Below, one piece after another: positions 9,701 through 17,042 of a stretch of DNA of 64,000 nucleotides; positions within the stretch are counted from its first letter, which is position 1, and each line of letters opens with the position of its first letter. The DNA lies in NCBI GenBank assembly GCA_910573755.1, contig CAJTBO010000002.1:1-64000 (forward strand). Reading direction: 5' to 3'. Source of the DNA: Lachnospiraceae bacterium (GTDB lineage Bacteria > Bacillota > Clostridia > Lachnospirales > Lachnospiraceae). Both the position numbers and the translations under genes were made by a program. The notes below the pieces were generated by a model, which did not search any database, was not told the origin of the DNA, and was given only the letters and a program-made list of their open reading frames with translations.

Positions 9701-11370
9701 AGAATAAGTATTGTTGCTGGAGTGAAGTAATAGAGCATATTCGAAAATATTGCAGAGAGCGAATAATTATAGAAAATTCCGGTATGGTGCAGGTGGACGA
9801 GCTTTGGCATCATTTTCTGGAAGCTTCTGTATTATTTCATATAAGGCTTCGCCCCCAAGTTGATTTGGATAATAATAATGAGCGGGGAAGGCAGAGTGAC
9901 TGGATAACTTTTCCGGATATTTTTTCTGACACAAAACAATTTATGATAGTATCAAAAAGAGAGAATAGATCTGCGTCGTGGAAACAATTTTTAGTCCCTG
10001 TTTGGTCAATTGAAGAAGAAAAGGAAAGCGGGAATACAAGTATTATCCAGAGTCTGAAAAAATATTCGATGATAGAAACTTCTTCCGATGAAAAGAAAAA
10101 AATGGAAGCCCGAATATTAAAAATGGGAGATAATGCATTAACCCTGGCTCGCTCTTATGGAACAGATTCCTATGGGAATAGTGACACAATGGAGCCGGAC
10201 GAATATCTGCAGCAATATTTTTTGAAATGGTTGTTGCAGTATATACCAACCGTGGCAATATTTATGAGTGATGATGGGAATACAAGAGTAAATATTATTC
10301 ACGGAAAAACCTTCCCGTTTGTTTTTATGGATGTTGCTTCTAAAAAACTGATTTTGCGGCGTATTATGGAGGAGACAGAAACATATGGTATTCAGCGTTT
10401 TTCTGTTCCGGCATGGCAAGGACTCGAGAATTTAAGCTGTAAGGATTTGCCGTATTCGCATTACTTTATAAAAAGGGGCTATATGGCAAGAGAGTCTTAT
10501 TCAAAAGTGATATTTCCATTTTCTAAAGATGAATTGGATAAAATAAACGGATTGATTTATTCAGAGGAAGCGTTGCATATAACGGATAAACTTAATATGT
10601 TAGGGAAACGGCTGAATATACAAAAGCAATTAAGAGATATTAATTTTAATTCAAAAGATAAAAATCCTAAAGTTAATGAATTATTGGAATGCATAAAAGA
10701 TGTTGATTTGAAGGAGGAGGTGAAAAGCATATATGATTTATTTATTGATAGTGGGATAAATAATATGGAAAGGATGTTTGAACGAGTCAGAACAGAATAC
10801 CGGAATTTTATTGTATTTATGTTGAATCAGGGGAGATTTCAAAAAGTAGATTCTCTGGAAAGTTTAGAGAAGGATTCGGAAAATTGGGACTATGTTTATA
10901 TCTGGTTATTGTTGAGAGTTTTGTATAACCGTTATACAACGAATAAAATAAGTTTGAATGGAAAGCGTATTTTATTAGAAGACAAGAAAAACGGATTAAA
11001 AATCAAAGGAGTTGAACCTGAAATCATAGAAAAAATAAAGAATTCGCTTGTCAGTGCCTGGTATTATATTTTAGAAAATAAATATATTGAAAATGCGAAA
11101 AATGTATCAATATATAGAAAAACTTACGAAAAAGATATGGAACTGAGCAATGGAGTTGCTTATCAAAAGAGGGAGCGCATTTTATCATATATTGAAAAAA
11201 ACAGAAAAAGTGTGCTACATAGAGAATATTTACAGAATTGCTGGATGCATTATGTCGCAGAAGTATTTGAGGTGTTTGAGAGTATGGAGAAAGAACAGTA
11301 TCAAGTACTGGAGAAACTGGCCGATAAAGATGCAATAGAGGAAGGATATATACACAAAAAAAAGGAGTAA
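6775..11370 (+). CDS. giant HD-domain / GHKL (Hsp90-like) ATPase fusion
   Basis: A 1531-residue protein with no signal or membrane segment. The N-terminal part is an HD-type metal-hydrolase fold: RHDESH (His60, His64), IHD (His99-Asp100) and a later LQLGDILDMD (Asp262). From about 375 a GHKL ATP-binding domain follows: N-box EFLQNAIDAS (401-410), G1 box DFGTGID (495-501), and G2 box EFGIGLQSAF (534-543). The pattern resembles the N-domain of Hsp90-like proteins. The remaining ~950 residues match nothing I recognise. It is likely the sensor or switch of the operon, coupling ATP-dependent closure to release or activation of the ART-like protein before it. It lies 6 bases before the metalloprotease gene. 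Whether the HD part is a nucleotidase, a phosphodiesterase or inactive is not visible. Confidence 0.75.
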   Translation: MGKKRKKVHLTIEGQLEYYYQKDQHTERNEILWHAWCQNKRWLSQLLETTMGSFPAYSRHDESHAKNVLHNIEMILSEKRIKELSASDCFMLLHTVYIHDIGMVITYEEREAIVNNDKFIDMIKEMEDENDPVFQRAIKALQRQNYDYEGESDKEEQLKKLYLDKLAVYYAILHLIATFRRPEHGDLSNERLEEWTLKSEKLGSGFSMAGIPQRIFLWIAKCAGLHTASTFEHIMELPQEDNGFASDYLHPRFVAVLLQLGDILDMDNDRFHPLTRECIGAMPELSKRHYEKHQAIRRLYIKRDKISIEADCASQEALRLVRKECDMLKDILTEAGYYWSQICPEKFSGSLPTIESVKLYLQGFQIPEELVTTQFKISQKKAFAILEGANVYKDQFVFLREFLQNAIDASKIQYWNECVRTRGYFKDKDDMKGMSPDQLEELLSTNIFPIEIEMEIAKQDEKKDIVPIEKEDIAALRRGEKNDLVIYGVKVRIKDFGTGIDKESIKCIASVGDSRKRERYIIQEMPEWLKPTAEFGIGLQSAFILTNTFKCNTFTRSNEKYEITFSTVKSNYYEGFINVRPVEQFSDKDNAYGTCFEVFVPAQKKLLHELYPAAWDGKDYYDKDYAELRPLRHSAELLAQMALYLDSIIGEQLFPIHLNVKESPYVIIPLNLTEKNRIKKLKYRLIPNTLKLEKTEEIKRLEETEEKFETIVRKNFDEKQAEIMIRLFQEREWERDGKAWAFYYKKYENSEVVIEKNEETMALLDCRDGHLYYWDNKLCAFCLVNMVNFLLLERQQIEKSDKNCEKKSYGVTIYYKGIILDEMELPGIGNELLQCIDIKGKLEREYVSLSRKGFTEKGKDYFLHEIYMPLLESILKILKIMNQKQSEIVVKYVEETLTEKNTMLGVLAKKLELWNSGDKKIIGVTDQAGWIDKFEEKKNQLLVIFKENVISLTMIAFFAQQGTFDPLIEIGYGNIENKYCCWSEVIEHIRKYCRERIIIENSGMVQVDELWHHFLEASVLFHIRLRPQVDLDNNNERGRQSDWITFPDIFSDTKQFMIVSKRENRSASWKQFLVPVWSIEEEKESGNTSIIQSLKKYSMIETSSDEKKKMEARILKMGDNALTLARSYGTDSYGNSDTMEPDEYLQQYFLKWLLQYIPTVAIFMSDDGNTRVNIIHGKTFPFVFMDVASKKLILRRIMEETETYGIQRFSVPAWQGLENLSCKDLPYSHYFIKRGYMARESYSKVIFPFSKDELDKINGLIYSEEALHITDKLNMLGKRLNIQKQLRDINFNSKDKNPKVNELLECIKDVDLKEEVKSIYDLFIDSGINNMERMFERVRTEYRNFIVFMLNQGRFQKVDSLESLEKDSENWDYVYIWLLLRVLYNRYTTNKISLNGKRILLEDKKNGLKIKGVEPEIIEKIKNSLVSAWYYILENKYIENAKNVSIYRKTYEKDMELSNGVAYQKRERILSYIEKNRKSVLHREYLQNCWMHYVAEVFEVFESMEKEQYQVLEKLADKDAIEEGYIHKKKE

Positions 11371-11376
11371 CGAAAG

Positions 11377-12213
11377 ATGCCGACAATTGAGATAGTGAAG
11401 GAGAGCAGAGAATTAAAAGAATTGATGCACAAAATAAAATTGTTTTTGAAAGAAGGATTTAAAGGAGAAGTGCAGGAGCCAAAGGCTTTGATAAAGTATT
11501 ATTGGGAGGCCAGCCTGAAGGCAGAACAGCTAATTACCATGGTGTTCGGGAAAGAGGGGGGATTTCCCATTGATATTGAAACACTTGCGGAAAAGCTGGG
11601 AATTCGGTTGGTATTAGAAAATTTGAATGAATTTCCCGGTTGGAGAAGTATGAATCGAAAGATCGGCCAGATTGAAATTGTAGATAATTTATTTACCGAT
11701 GAAAAAATGAATATGATATATATTGATAAAGAGGTGCCGCCGTTTTCTAAAAGATATGCCATTGCACATGAACTTGCACATTATATTATGCATTATGATG
11801 ATGATGATTATTACGAAGATTATTGTATAATGCCTATGTGTCCCAGAAATGTAGAGGAAATTGTGGCAGATATTTTTGCAACATTTTTATTAATTCCCGT
11901 ACGGTATTTTTTTGAAGAATTTTTACTTTATGTAAAACGAACAAGGGACGAGGGAAGAGGACCTGTTACAACGGAAAGATGGATTCAATATTTAGCGGAG
12001 CGTTCTATGATTTCGGAATATTATGTGGCATATGGTTATCAGCAGCTTCGTTATGTGGCATATTGGATTTATCGTGCTTGGAATGAGGAGAAAAATGAGG
12101 CGGAGGGTGAGAAGGATATAGAGGTAGAAATGACACCTGATGAGAGAGAGAAGGTGCAAGCAGAAACAAAGGATTATTATACGGAGGAGATGGGGGAATT
12201 GTTATTTGAGTAA
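11377..12213 (+). CDS. ImmA/IrrE-type zinc metallopeptidase
   Basis: A 278-residue protein with the zincin motif HELAH at 131-135 in RYAIAHELAHYIMHY and a downstream VEEIVADIFATFLLIP segment that supplies the third ligand in this family. Known members (ImmA of ICEBs1, IrrE/DdrO protease PprI) cleave a partner HTH repressor to relieve repression. Here the obvious partner is the 78-residue HTH protein that opens the same operon. The start ATG 11377 follows AAAGGAG. The C-terminal ~60 residues are rich in Glu and Lys. No good T-tract terminator follows; AGAAATATTTCT at about 12227-12242 is a weak palindrome. Confidence 0.85.
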   Translation: MPTIEIVKESRELKELMHKIKLFLKEGFKGEVQEPKALIKYYWEASLKAEQLITMVFGKEGGFPIDIETLAEKLGIRLVLENLNEFPGWRSMNRKIGQIEIVDNLFTDEKMNMIYIDKEVPPFSKRYAIAHELAHYIMHYDDDDYYEDYCIMPMCPRNVEEIVADIFATFLLIPVRYFFEEFLLYVKRTRDEGRGPVTTERWIQYLAERSMISEYYVAYGYQQLRYVAYWIYRAWNEEKNEAEGEKDIEVEMTPDEREKVQAETKDYYTEEMGELLFE

Positions 12214-12401
12214 GGATAAATTTTAGAGAAGAAATATTTCTATACATTGATGGTGTAAGCTGATTTTGTTCAAAGGTTCTACTCATTCCAATCATGGACT
12301 ACGGTGGCTCGAGGAATCTTTTAATGTGACAAAATGTATGGTTTTCCGGGATGTCTTTGTTACCATGTGGTTATATAATCTAAAATAGATATTTAATATG
12401 G

Positions 12402-12430
12402 TTATCATTTTTCACCATTTATGTTATACT
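12402..12430 (+). promoter_or_regulatory. promoter of the second HTH regulator
   Basis: TTATCA (12402-12407) and TATACT (12425-12430) are separated by 17 bases and precede the ATG at 12503 by about 70 bases. The -10 lies inside the inverted repeat at 12418-12447. The other bases between 12214 and 12502 show no gene. Confidence 0.55.
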
Positions 12431-12447
12431 GTTACTCATAACATAAA
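12418..12447. promoter_or_regulatory. candidate operator, perfect 10-bp inverted repeat
   Basis: TTTATGTTAT (12418-12427) and ATAACATAAA (12438-12447) are perfect inverted copies separated by 10 bases, so the half-site centres are about two helical turns apart. The left arm overlaps the -10 of the predicted promoter. This is the geometry expected for a repressor site, and the HTH gene it precedes is the likely regulator. Confidence 0.55.
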
Positions 12448-12502
12448 CTTTAGCGTAACAAGTTTATCCGACATACGATAAATAGGAACAGGTGGGGCTG
12501 AA

Positions 12503-13549
12503 ATGGGAATAGATGTATATATGGCGGAATACCAGACACTAATCGGCAAAAATATTAAAAGATGTCTGGAACGGAAAAACATGACACAGAGAGAAGCTGT
12601 TTTAAAATGTGAGGAAGCAGGACACCATATATCCCAGGCAACTATTTCAAATGCCATAAACGGAAAAGGAAACTTAACATTTGCCAATTTGTTGGCAATT
12701 TCATATGTTTTAGAAGTAAACATAGCTGATTTGGTCGATGTTGAAAAAGAAAACAATGAAATAAATGATGAAATGGAAACTTTTTTGCAAGCGGCAGAAT
12801 CTGAATTATTCATTACGGATCCTGAATCACGATTTTTCAAAAACTATCTCGGGGAATACAATATTCTGTTTTATAAGACTACAGGAACAGAGAAAGAGCT
12901 TATTACGGGAAAGGCGCTCTTTTCGAAAAGTGAAGATAAGAAAAGATGCAGAGCTCATTTGATAATTTATACGGAAGATGCAAAGAGCAACAGAGGACAG
13001 AAAGATAAAGATTATATCGGTGAGCTTATTTTATCAAACTCTATGCATGCGGCATATTGTTATCTGGTCAACCATGAGGCGGGCGAAATGTGTATGTTGG
13101 TTTTCCACCAATGGTATTCTATTCAATTGCCGGTGGCGAGTATTATGGCGGCTGCGATTACAACGGCATCCGGATCGAAAAGGCTTCCGACTGTTCACAG
13201 GATGTGTCTCATAAGAAAAGAGGCTGATCCGGAGGCGTTGGAAGCTATTAAAGGACAGCTGCTCATGAATACATCGGAGATTATTTTGAGGAAGAGGGAT
13301 TTGGTTGAAATTTTAAAGGATGACGGGATCCCAAAATCTTTCAGAGAATTATTAGAGAGAAAAACGAAAAGTGAGCCATATTTATGTGTATGTGAAACAG
13401 ATCTGGATGATTCGAATATAAAGGAAGAAGAAAGGGCAAAATGGATTTCATATATCAGGGCGCGGTCAGAGGCTCCAAGATATAATAAGATCAGTCAACA
13501 GACGGAAGAGAGGCTTTATAGTATTGTAAAAGGCATTCCTGAAAAATGA
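12503..13549 (+). CDS. HTH regulator with large C-terminal domain
   Basis: A 348-residue protein with an N-terminal Xre-type HTH (about 12-85: TLIGKNIKRCLERKNMTQRE, then SQATISNAINGKGNLTFANL). It continues into a ~250-residue domain that I cannot name, starting near GEYNILFYKTTG and containing several beta-rich stretches. An in-frame ATG at 12521 (MAEYQTL) is an alternative start; the chosen ATG 12503 has a GGTGGGG site upstream. A perfect inverted repeat overlaps its promoter, suggesting autoregulation. It may govern the membrane-protein genes that follow after 730 bases, but a terminator-like hairpin separates them. Confidence 0.75.
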   Translation: MGIDVYMAEYQTLIGKNIKRCLERKNMTQREAVLKCEEAGHHISQATISNAINGKGNLTFANLLAISYVLEVNIADLVDVEKENNEINDEMETFLQAAESELFITDPESRFFKNYLGEYNILFYKTTGTEKELITGKALFSKSEDKKRCRAHLIIYTEDAKSNRGQKDKDYIGELILSNSMHAAYCYLVNHEAGEMCMLVFHQWYSIQLPVASIMAAAITTASGSKRLPTVHRMCLIRKEADPEALEAIKGQLLMNTSEIILRKRDLVEILKDDGIPKSFRELLERKTKSEPYLCVCETDLDDSNIKEEERAKWISYIRARSEAPRYNKISQQTEERLYSIVKGIPEK

Positions 13550-13576
13550 AATTTAATTCAGAAAGTGAGATATATC

Positions 13577-13625
13577 AGCACTGATTCAGATTTTTGATTT
13601 TGAGATTTGGATCGGTGCTTTTAAA
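13577..13625 (+). terminator. probable terminator after the HTH gene
   Basis: AGCACTGAT pairs with ATCGGTGCT (one G-T pair) across a long T-rich loop, followed by TTTTAAA. It lies 28 bases past the stop codon of the regulator. Confidence 0.55.
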
Positions 13626-13935
13626 TTGCAGATAAATAAAAATATTGTTGAGATAAATGAACTATAAGAATATTAATAAAAATTAAAAAAGAAGAAAAAT
13701 ATTAATAAAATAAAATTCTGATTAAAATTTTAAAACCACTATATATTGATTATTACTACAATAAAATCATAAGTTATGTATCGTGTTTTGTACAATAAAC
13801 GTTATGTTTTCCTCTTGTGAATATTTTGTAAAATATAGTAAATTTAAAATGATAAATTTTCATCATTTTTCTGACATGTGCTATTTTTCTGTCTAAAAAT
13901 TGATATTTACATAAATTAATTCACCGGATGTCTAA
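13626..13935. other. very A+T-rich intergenic stretch
   Basis: No gene is visible. The stretch contains two direct copies of AATATTAATAAAA near 13668-13715, a palindrome ATATTTT-GT-AAAATAT near 13821-13836, and an inverted repeat AAAATGAT / ATCATTTT (13846-13853, 13862-13869) followed by T, which could be a weak terminator. The composition is far more A+T-rich than the glycan genes to the right. Confidence 0.5.
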
Positions 13936-13939
13936 TTCG

Positions 13940-14129
13940 TTGGTGTTAGTCAGTAACCGGGTCGGTATACCACTAAGTCCGTTTAATGGGACATAAAAGT
14001 TTTATCAAACGGCTGGTAGGTGTGGTGCTGACTGTGACAGGCGTAAATTATTACCATAGCAATAGGGATGTAAGGGAAGCTGATTTACTGGCCATAAACC
14101 TTACCAACACATTTGCTGACTAACACCAA
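13940..14129. mobile_element. 190-bp MITE-like element or structured RNA locus
   Basis: Perfect 14-bp terminal inverted repeats, TTGGTGTTAGTCAG (13940-13953) and CTGACTAACACCAA (14116-14129), enclose a non-coding interior. The tetranucleotide TTCG flanks both ends directly (13936-13939 and 14130-14133), as expected of a target-site duplication. The interior is locally G+C-richer than its surroundings and can form further hairpins (CCGTTT / AAACGG; GTAAAT / ATTTAC). A miniature inverted-repeat element is the best reading. A structured non-coding RNA with paired ends is the alternative, but no reverse transcriptase or other partner gene is adjacent. Confidence 0.55.
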
Positions 14130-14164
14130 TTCGTTTTAAATAACAATAAAGTTGTATGCAGTAC

Positions 14165-14178
14165 ATCTGTAGACAGAT
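14165..14178. promoter_or_regulatory. short palindrome upstream of the Asn-rich gene
   Basis: ATCTGT-AG-ACAGAT is a perfect inverted repeat about 100 bases before the ATG at 14282. A TTGACG follows at 14191, but no good -10 is found at the right distance, so I only flag it as a possible regulatory site. Confidence 0.25.
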
Positions 14179-14281
14179 ACCAGATATGCTTTGACGAGAA
14201 AAAACGTAACTTTTACGCATGTTTCCCATAATAGCATATCCTGAGAGGAAATGTCAACTTATTTTTTGAGGAGAACAGGCT

Positions 14282-15280
14282 ATGCTGGAGAAAGAACGGA
14301 AACAGAATGATTTTACTTTGAGTGATGATGCGTACAGGGACCCGGACATTTGTGAGTCTGCGCGTCCGGAAAAATCTGAGACAGGCGGTTTGTATATCAA
14401 TGAAACAAAAAATTATTACAGCAATTGTAATATTAATAGCAACAATAACAACAACAATAACAGCAACAATAACAGCAACAGTAACAACAATAATAACAAC
14501 AACAATAACAATAATGGCAGTAATAATAACCATAGCAATAACTCTGTCAATAGTAGCGGAAATAATAGCAGCAATGACAGATCGAAAGAAAACCGGAAAG
14601 CGGGAAATGATGGCGGCTCCTGGGATAAAAAGGACTTTGCTCAGATTATTCTTGCAATTCTTGCTTTAATAACAGCGGCGATTACAGGTTTTTTTGGATA
14701 TAAAACTGCTGCTGCATCTTCTGACAAGTTACAAATTTCTGCCGAAGACAGTGTTACGGAGGAGATGACGGAGCCTGAATTTTACTGCAGTGCCGAGAAG
14801 GAAGAGGCAGCGGGAATATCATACATAAAATATGAAATTACAGCGGTACCCAAAGTGGAGGGATATCATGTAAAACCGTATCCGTATTTGTTATATGAAA
14901 AGAGAAAGGAAGACATTGTCTTTCCGCTGAAGAATATTTTTACGCAGGAGGAGTATCCAGCGGATACAGAAGGAAAGTGCGTATTGAGACAGGAAAAGTC
15001 AATGGAAAGTGTCGGGGGTTGTATCAGCGAAATATTGGAGGACAAGCCCAAAGAGAGTTATAGGATAGAGACCATACTGGTTATCTCGTATGGATCGGGA
15101 AAGGACAATAAAGACTTGCGTGAGTGCTATTTTTTAGAGGACGGGAAACTCAGCAAGCCGGACTTCAAAATTTGCAACCAGGTGCTGGAAAAGTATCAGG
15201 ATGAGGAAGCGGCATATATAGATATGAGCAACTGGCCTAAGAATGAAGAGGAAATACGAAAACTGATAAACAGCGAATGA
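14282..15280 (+). CDS. membrane protein with long asparagine-rich segment
   Basis: A 332-residue protein of unknown function. Residues about 48-98 are almost pure Asn with scattered Ser, encoded by AAC/AAT/AGC triplet repeats (about 14425-14570). One membrane helix follows at about 119-140 (FAQIILAILALITAAITGFF), then a ~190-residue folded region with alternating strands. Topology could place the Asn tract in the cytosol and the C-terminal domain outside, or the reverse; the sequence does not decide. GAGGAGA precedes ATG 14282. It is followed after 28 bases by another membrane protein. The low-complexity tract may act as a flexible or self-associating linker and is prone to length change by slippage. 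Confidence 0.7.
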   Translation: MLEKERKQNDFTLSDDAYRDPDICESARPEKSETGGLYINETKNYYSNCNINSNNNNNNNSNNNSNSNNNNNNNNNNNGSNNNHSNNSVNSSGNNSSNDRSKENRKAGNDGGSWDKKDFAQIILAILALITAAITGFFGYKTAAASSDKLQISAEDSVTEEMTEPEFYCSAEKEEAAGISYIKYEITAVPKVEGYHVKPYPYLLYEKRKEDIVFPLKNIFTQEEYPADTEGKCVLRQEKSMESVGGCISEILEDKPKESYRIETILVISYGSGKDNKDLRECYFLEDGKLSKPDFKICNQVLEKYQDEEAAYIDMSNWPKNEEEIRKLINSE

Positions 15281-15308
15281 GCTTTTGAAAAATAAAAGAG
15301 GAGAGGCG

Positions 15309-16487
15309 TTGGTAAATCATATTCTGTATTATATTTTAATGACGATTTTCATTGTTTGTGCAATTGTATTCTCATTTTTTGCAGTGGCTGAGATTATACT
15401 TTTTGCATTGGCATGCTATGCCCGTTTAAAGGGTAAAAAACATAAAAAAATAGTATGGATTATATATAGCAGATTATGTGGAGCGGTATTCGGAATTATT
15501 GCAGCTGCAGGCTCGGTTTTTTCTGCGATGCATTTAGAACTTGATACTGTTAGTGTGGAAATCATGATGGTTACGCCTGAAAGCGTTTATACTCAACTTG
15601 TTGCGGAGATTCAATTTGAGAAGGTGCTGATTTGTGAGCTTGAGACAGAGTGGGAGATTATTATTAACGCCGGATTGGGATTTAATGAGTATGTTGTGAA
15701 AAGTATTGAGGAGGATTCACCGTGTAAATTGTTGGAGGAATATTATTATAGTTATGCGGATCCACTCAGACAAAAGCAGCCTGATACAGAACAGCTTTAT
15801 GATATCATAGAAAAATATTCCGGAACAGATATACTGCCTGTGGCGGATAAGACATTGGATGAGATAACTGCTGATACATTACCCATTGGGGAGAGGATGA
15901 ATACGGATCCGGAAGAGTTTAAAAAGGAGACATATTTGCGCTGTAAAGCCTGCAAAAAAAATCCTTCCGGAAATAATTACTATCAGGCCGGAAGAGCGGC
16001 AGATGATGTTGTAAAGACATTGGTAGAAAGCGGAAATTATACATTGAAAGAATTGCTCTTCTATTCTTATTTGACAGTGAGCTTTTATCAGCTCAGCATG
16101 AATTATTCGCAGAAGGAAGTGGACAATTGTTTCGTGGAATACAGGACTGCAATGATTTACATATACCTGTACAAGTTTGGCGGGTATGATGATGACTATG
16201 ATTATAACAGACATTTCCTGCTTTCGGCAGGAACTTATATGCGTCTGGCAAAAGAACACTATTCGGCGGACACAGAAAATATAAATGAGGCGTTGCCTGA
16301 CTGCGATTATTATTACTCTTCCACACTGAACAATTTTATTACGCTGTTCCATTGTGATAATAGGGAAATAAAAGAAAGGTGTGCACTCGGTGCGAAGGAT
16401 TATATTGATTATGCAGGAGTAGAAGGCAAGTATTATAAGGAATGTAAAAAGTATGTTGATGAGTACGAAATTGGAGTGGAGGGATAA
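15309..16487 (+). CDS. unknown two-helix membrane protein
   Basis: A 392-residue protein that I do not recognise. Two hydrophobic helices near the N-terminus (about 4-36 and 48-70) are separated by a short Lys-rich loop (LKGKKHKKI). The remaining ~320 residues are acidic, mostly helical and Tyr-rich. TTG 15309 is preferred because AGGAG (15299-15303) precedes it; an in-frame TTG at 15285 would add eight residues but lacks such a site. It lies between the Asn-rich membrane protein and the coiled-coil gene, all spaced by under 30 bases, so the three probably work together at the membrane. Confidence 0.65.
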   Translation: MVNHILYYILMTIFIVCAIVFSFFAVAEIILFALACYARLKGKKHKKIVWIIYSRLCGAVFGIIAAAGSVFSAMHLELDTVSVEIMMVTPESVYTQLVAEIQFEKVLICELETEWEIIINAGLGFNEYVVKSIEEDSPCKLLEEYYYSYADPLRQKQPDTEQLYDIIEKYSGTDILPVADKTLDEITADTLPIGERMNTDPEEFKKETYLRCKACKKNPSGNNYYQAGRAADDVVKTLVESGNYTLKELLFYSYLTVSFYQLSMNYSQKEVDNCFVEYRTAMIYIYLYKFGGYDDDYDYNRHFLLSAGTYMRLAKEHYSADTENINEALPDCDYYYSSTLNNFITLFHCDNREIKERCALGAKDYIDYAGVEGKYYKECKKYVDEYEIGVEG

Positions 16488-16495
16488 ATTTCAAT

Positions 16496-17002
16496 GTGGA
16501 TAAAAAGGAAAATACAAAAGTAAGGGCACCAATCAAAAGTGCTTTTATAAAAGGTGTTCTGGGCTTTATGAGTATAGTTACGGCGGCGATAGTCAGCGGT
16601 ATTATCAGCAAGAATGCGATGGTTAATCAGATTATCTCTCAGATACAAATAAACACAGTGGACATTGAGAATATAAATGATCTGATAGACAATTATAATC
16701 AGCTTGGCTGGGAAAACTTACAGCTCAAAGAAAATAATTATGAATTGGATTTGAAAAATGAAGAACTCAAAGAAGAAAAGGAATCGTAGTTGTCTCTGAA
16801 AGAAGCGAATGATTCCCTGAAAATGCAGATAGAGCAGTTGCAGGATGAGGTGCGGCGATTAAAAGATGATACCAATATACAGGAAAAGGTCGGTCAGAGC
16901 GAAGAAAAACAGTTTGCTTCCGCTCAGGACAGTTCTGCAGAAGACGGTAAATCTGTTACCGTGTGCTTTAATAACTCTGTTAATTCTAATTACAAAAATT
17001 AA
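16496..17002 (+). pseudogene. membrane-anchored coiled-coil protein split by an in-frame TAG
   Basis: From GTG 16496 (GGAGGG upstream) 97 codons run to TAG at 16787-16789. The same frame then continues at once for another 70 codons to TAA 17000-17002. A membrane helix at about 15-40 is followed by a heptad-rich coiled coil that crosses the stop without a break (EELKEEKES, stop, LSLKEANDSLKMQIEQLQDE). The simplest reading is a single 167-codon gene with a recent nonsense change; readthrough or restart at TTG 16790 is possible. The end (CFNNSVNSNYKN) is again Asn-rich. Function unknown; it probably belongs with the two membrane proteins before it. Confidence 0.6.
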
Positions 17003-17042
17003 AGATGAACAGATTTTGCCACAGTAGTAGAGGAGAATGTTT

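Noticed and set aside
13940-14129. retron msr-msd or group II intron fragment
   Set aside because: The paired ends recall a retron RNA and a PtuAB-like pair lies 3 kb away, but there is no reverse transcriptase in the window. The TTCG duplications fit a miniature mobile element better.
14191-14232. promoter TTGACG with CATAAT before the Asn-rich gene
   Set aside because: The two boxes are about 30 bases apart and no acceptable -10 lies 16-18 bases after TTGACG.
14322-14669. 115-codon Thr/Ile-rich frame overlapping the Asn-rich gene
   Set aside because: It is an alternate-frame reading of the same AAC/AAT repeats. It lacks a ribosome site, and the Asn frame has one plus a downstream folded domain.
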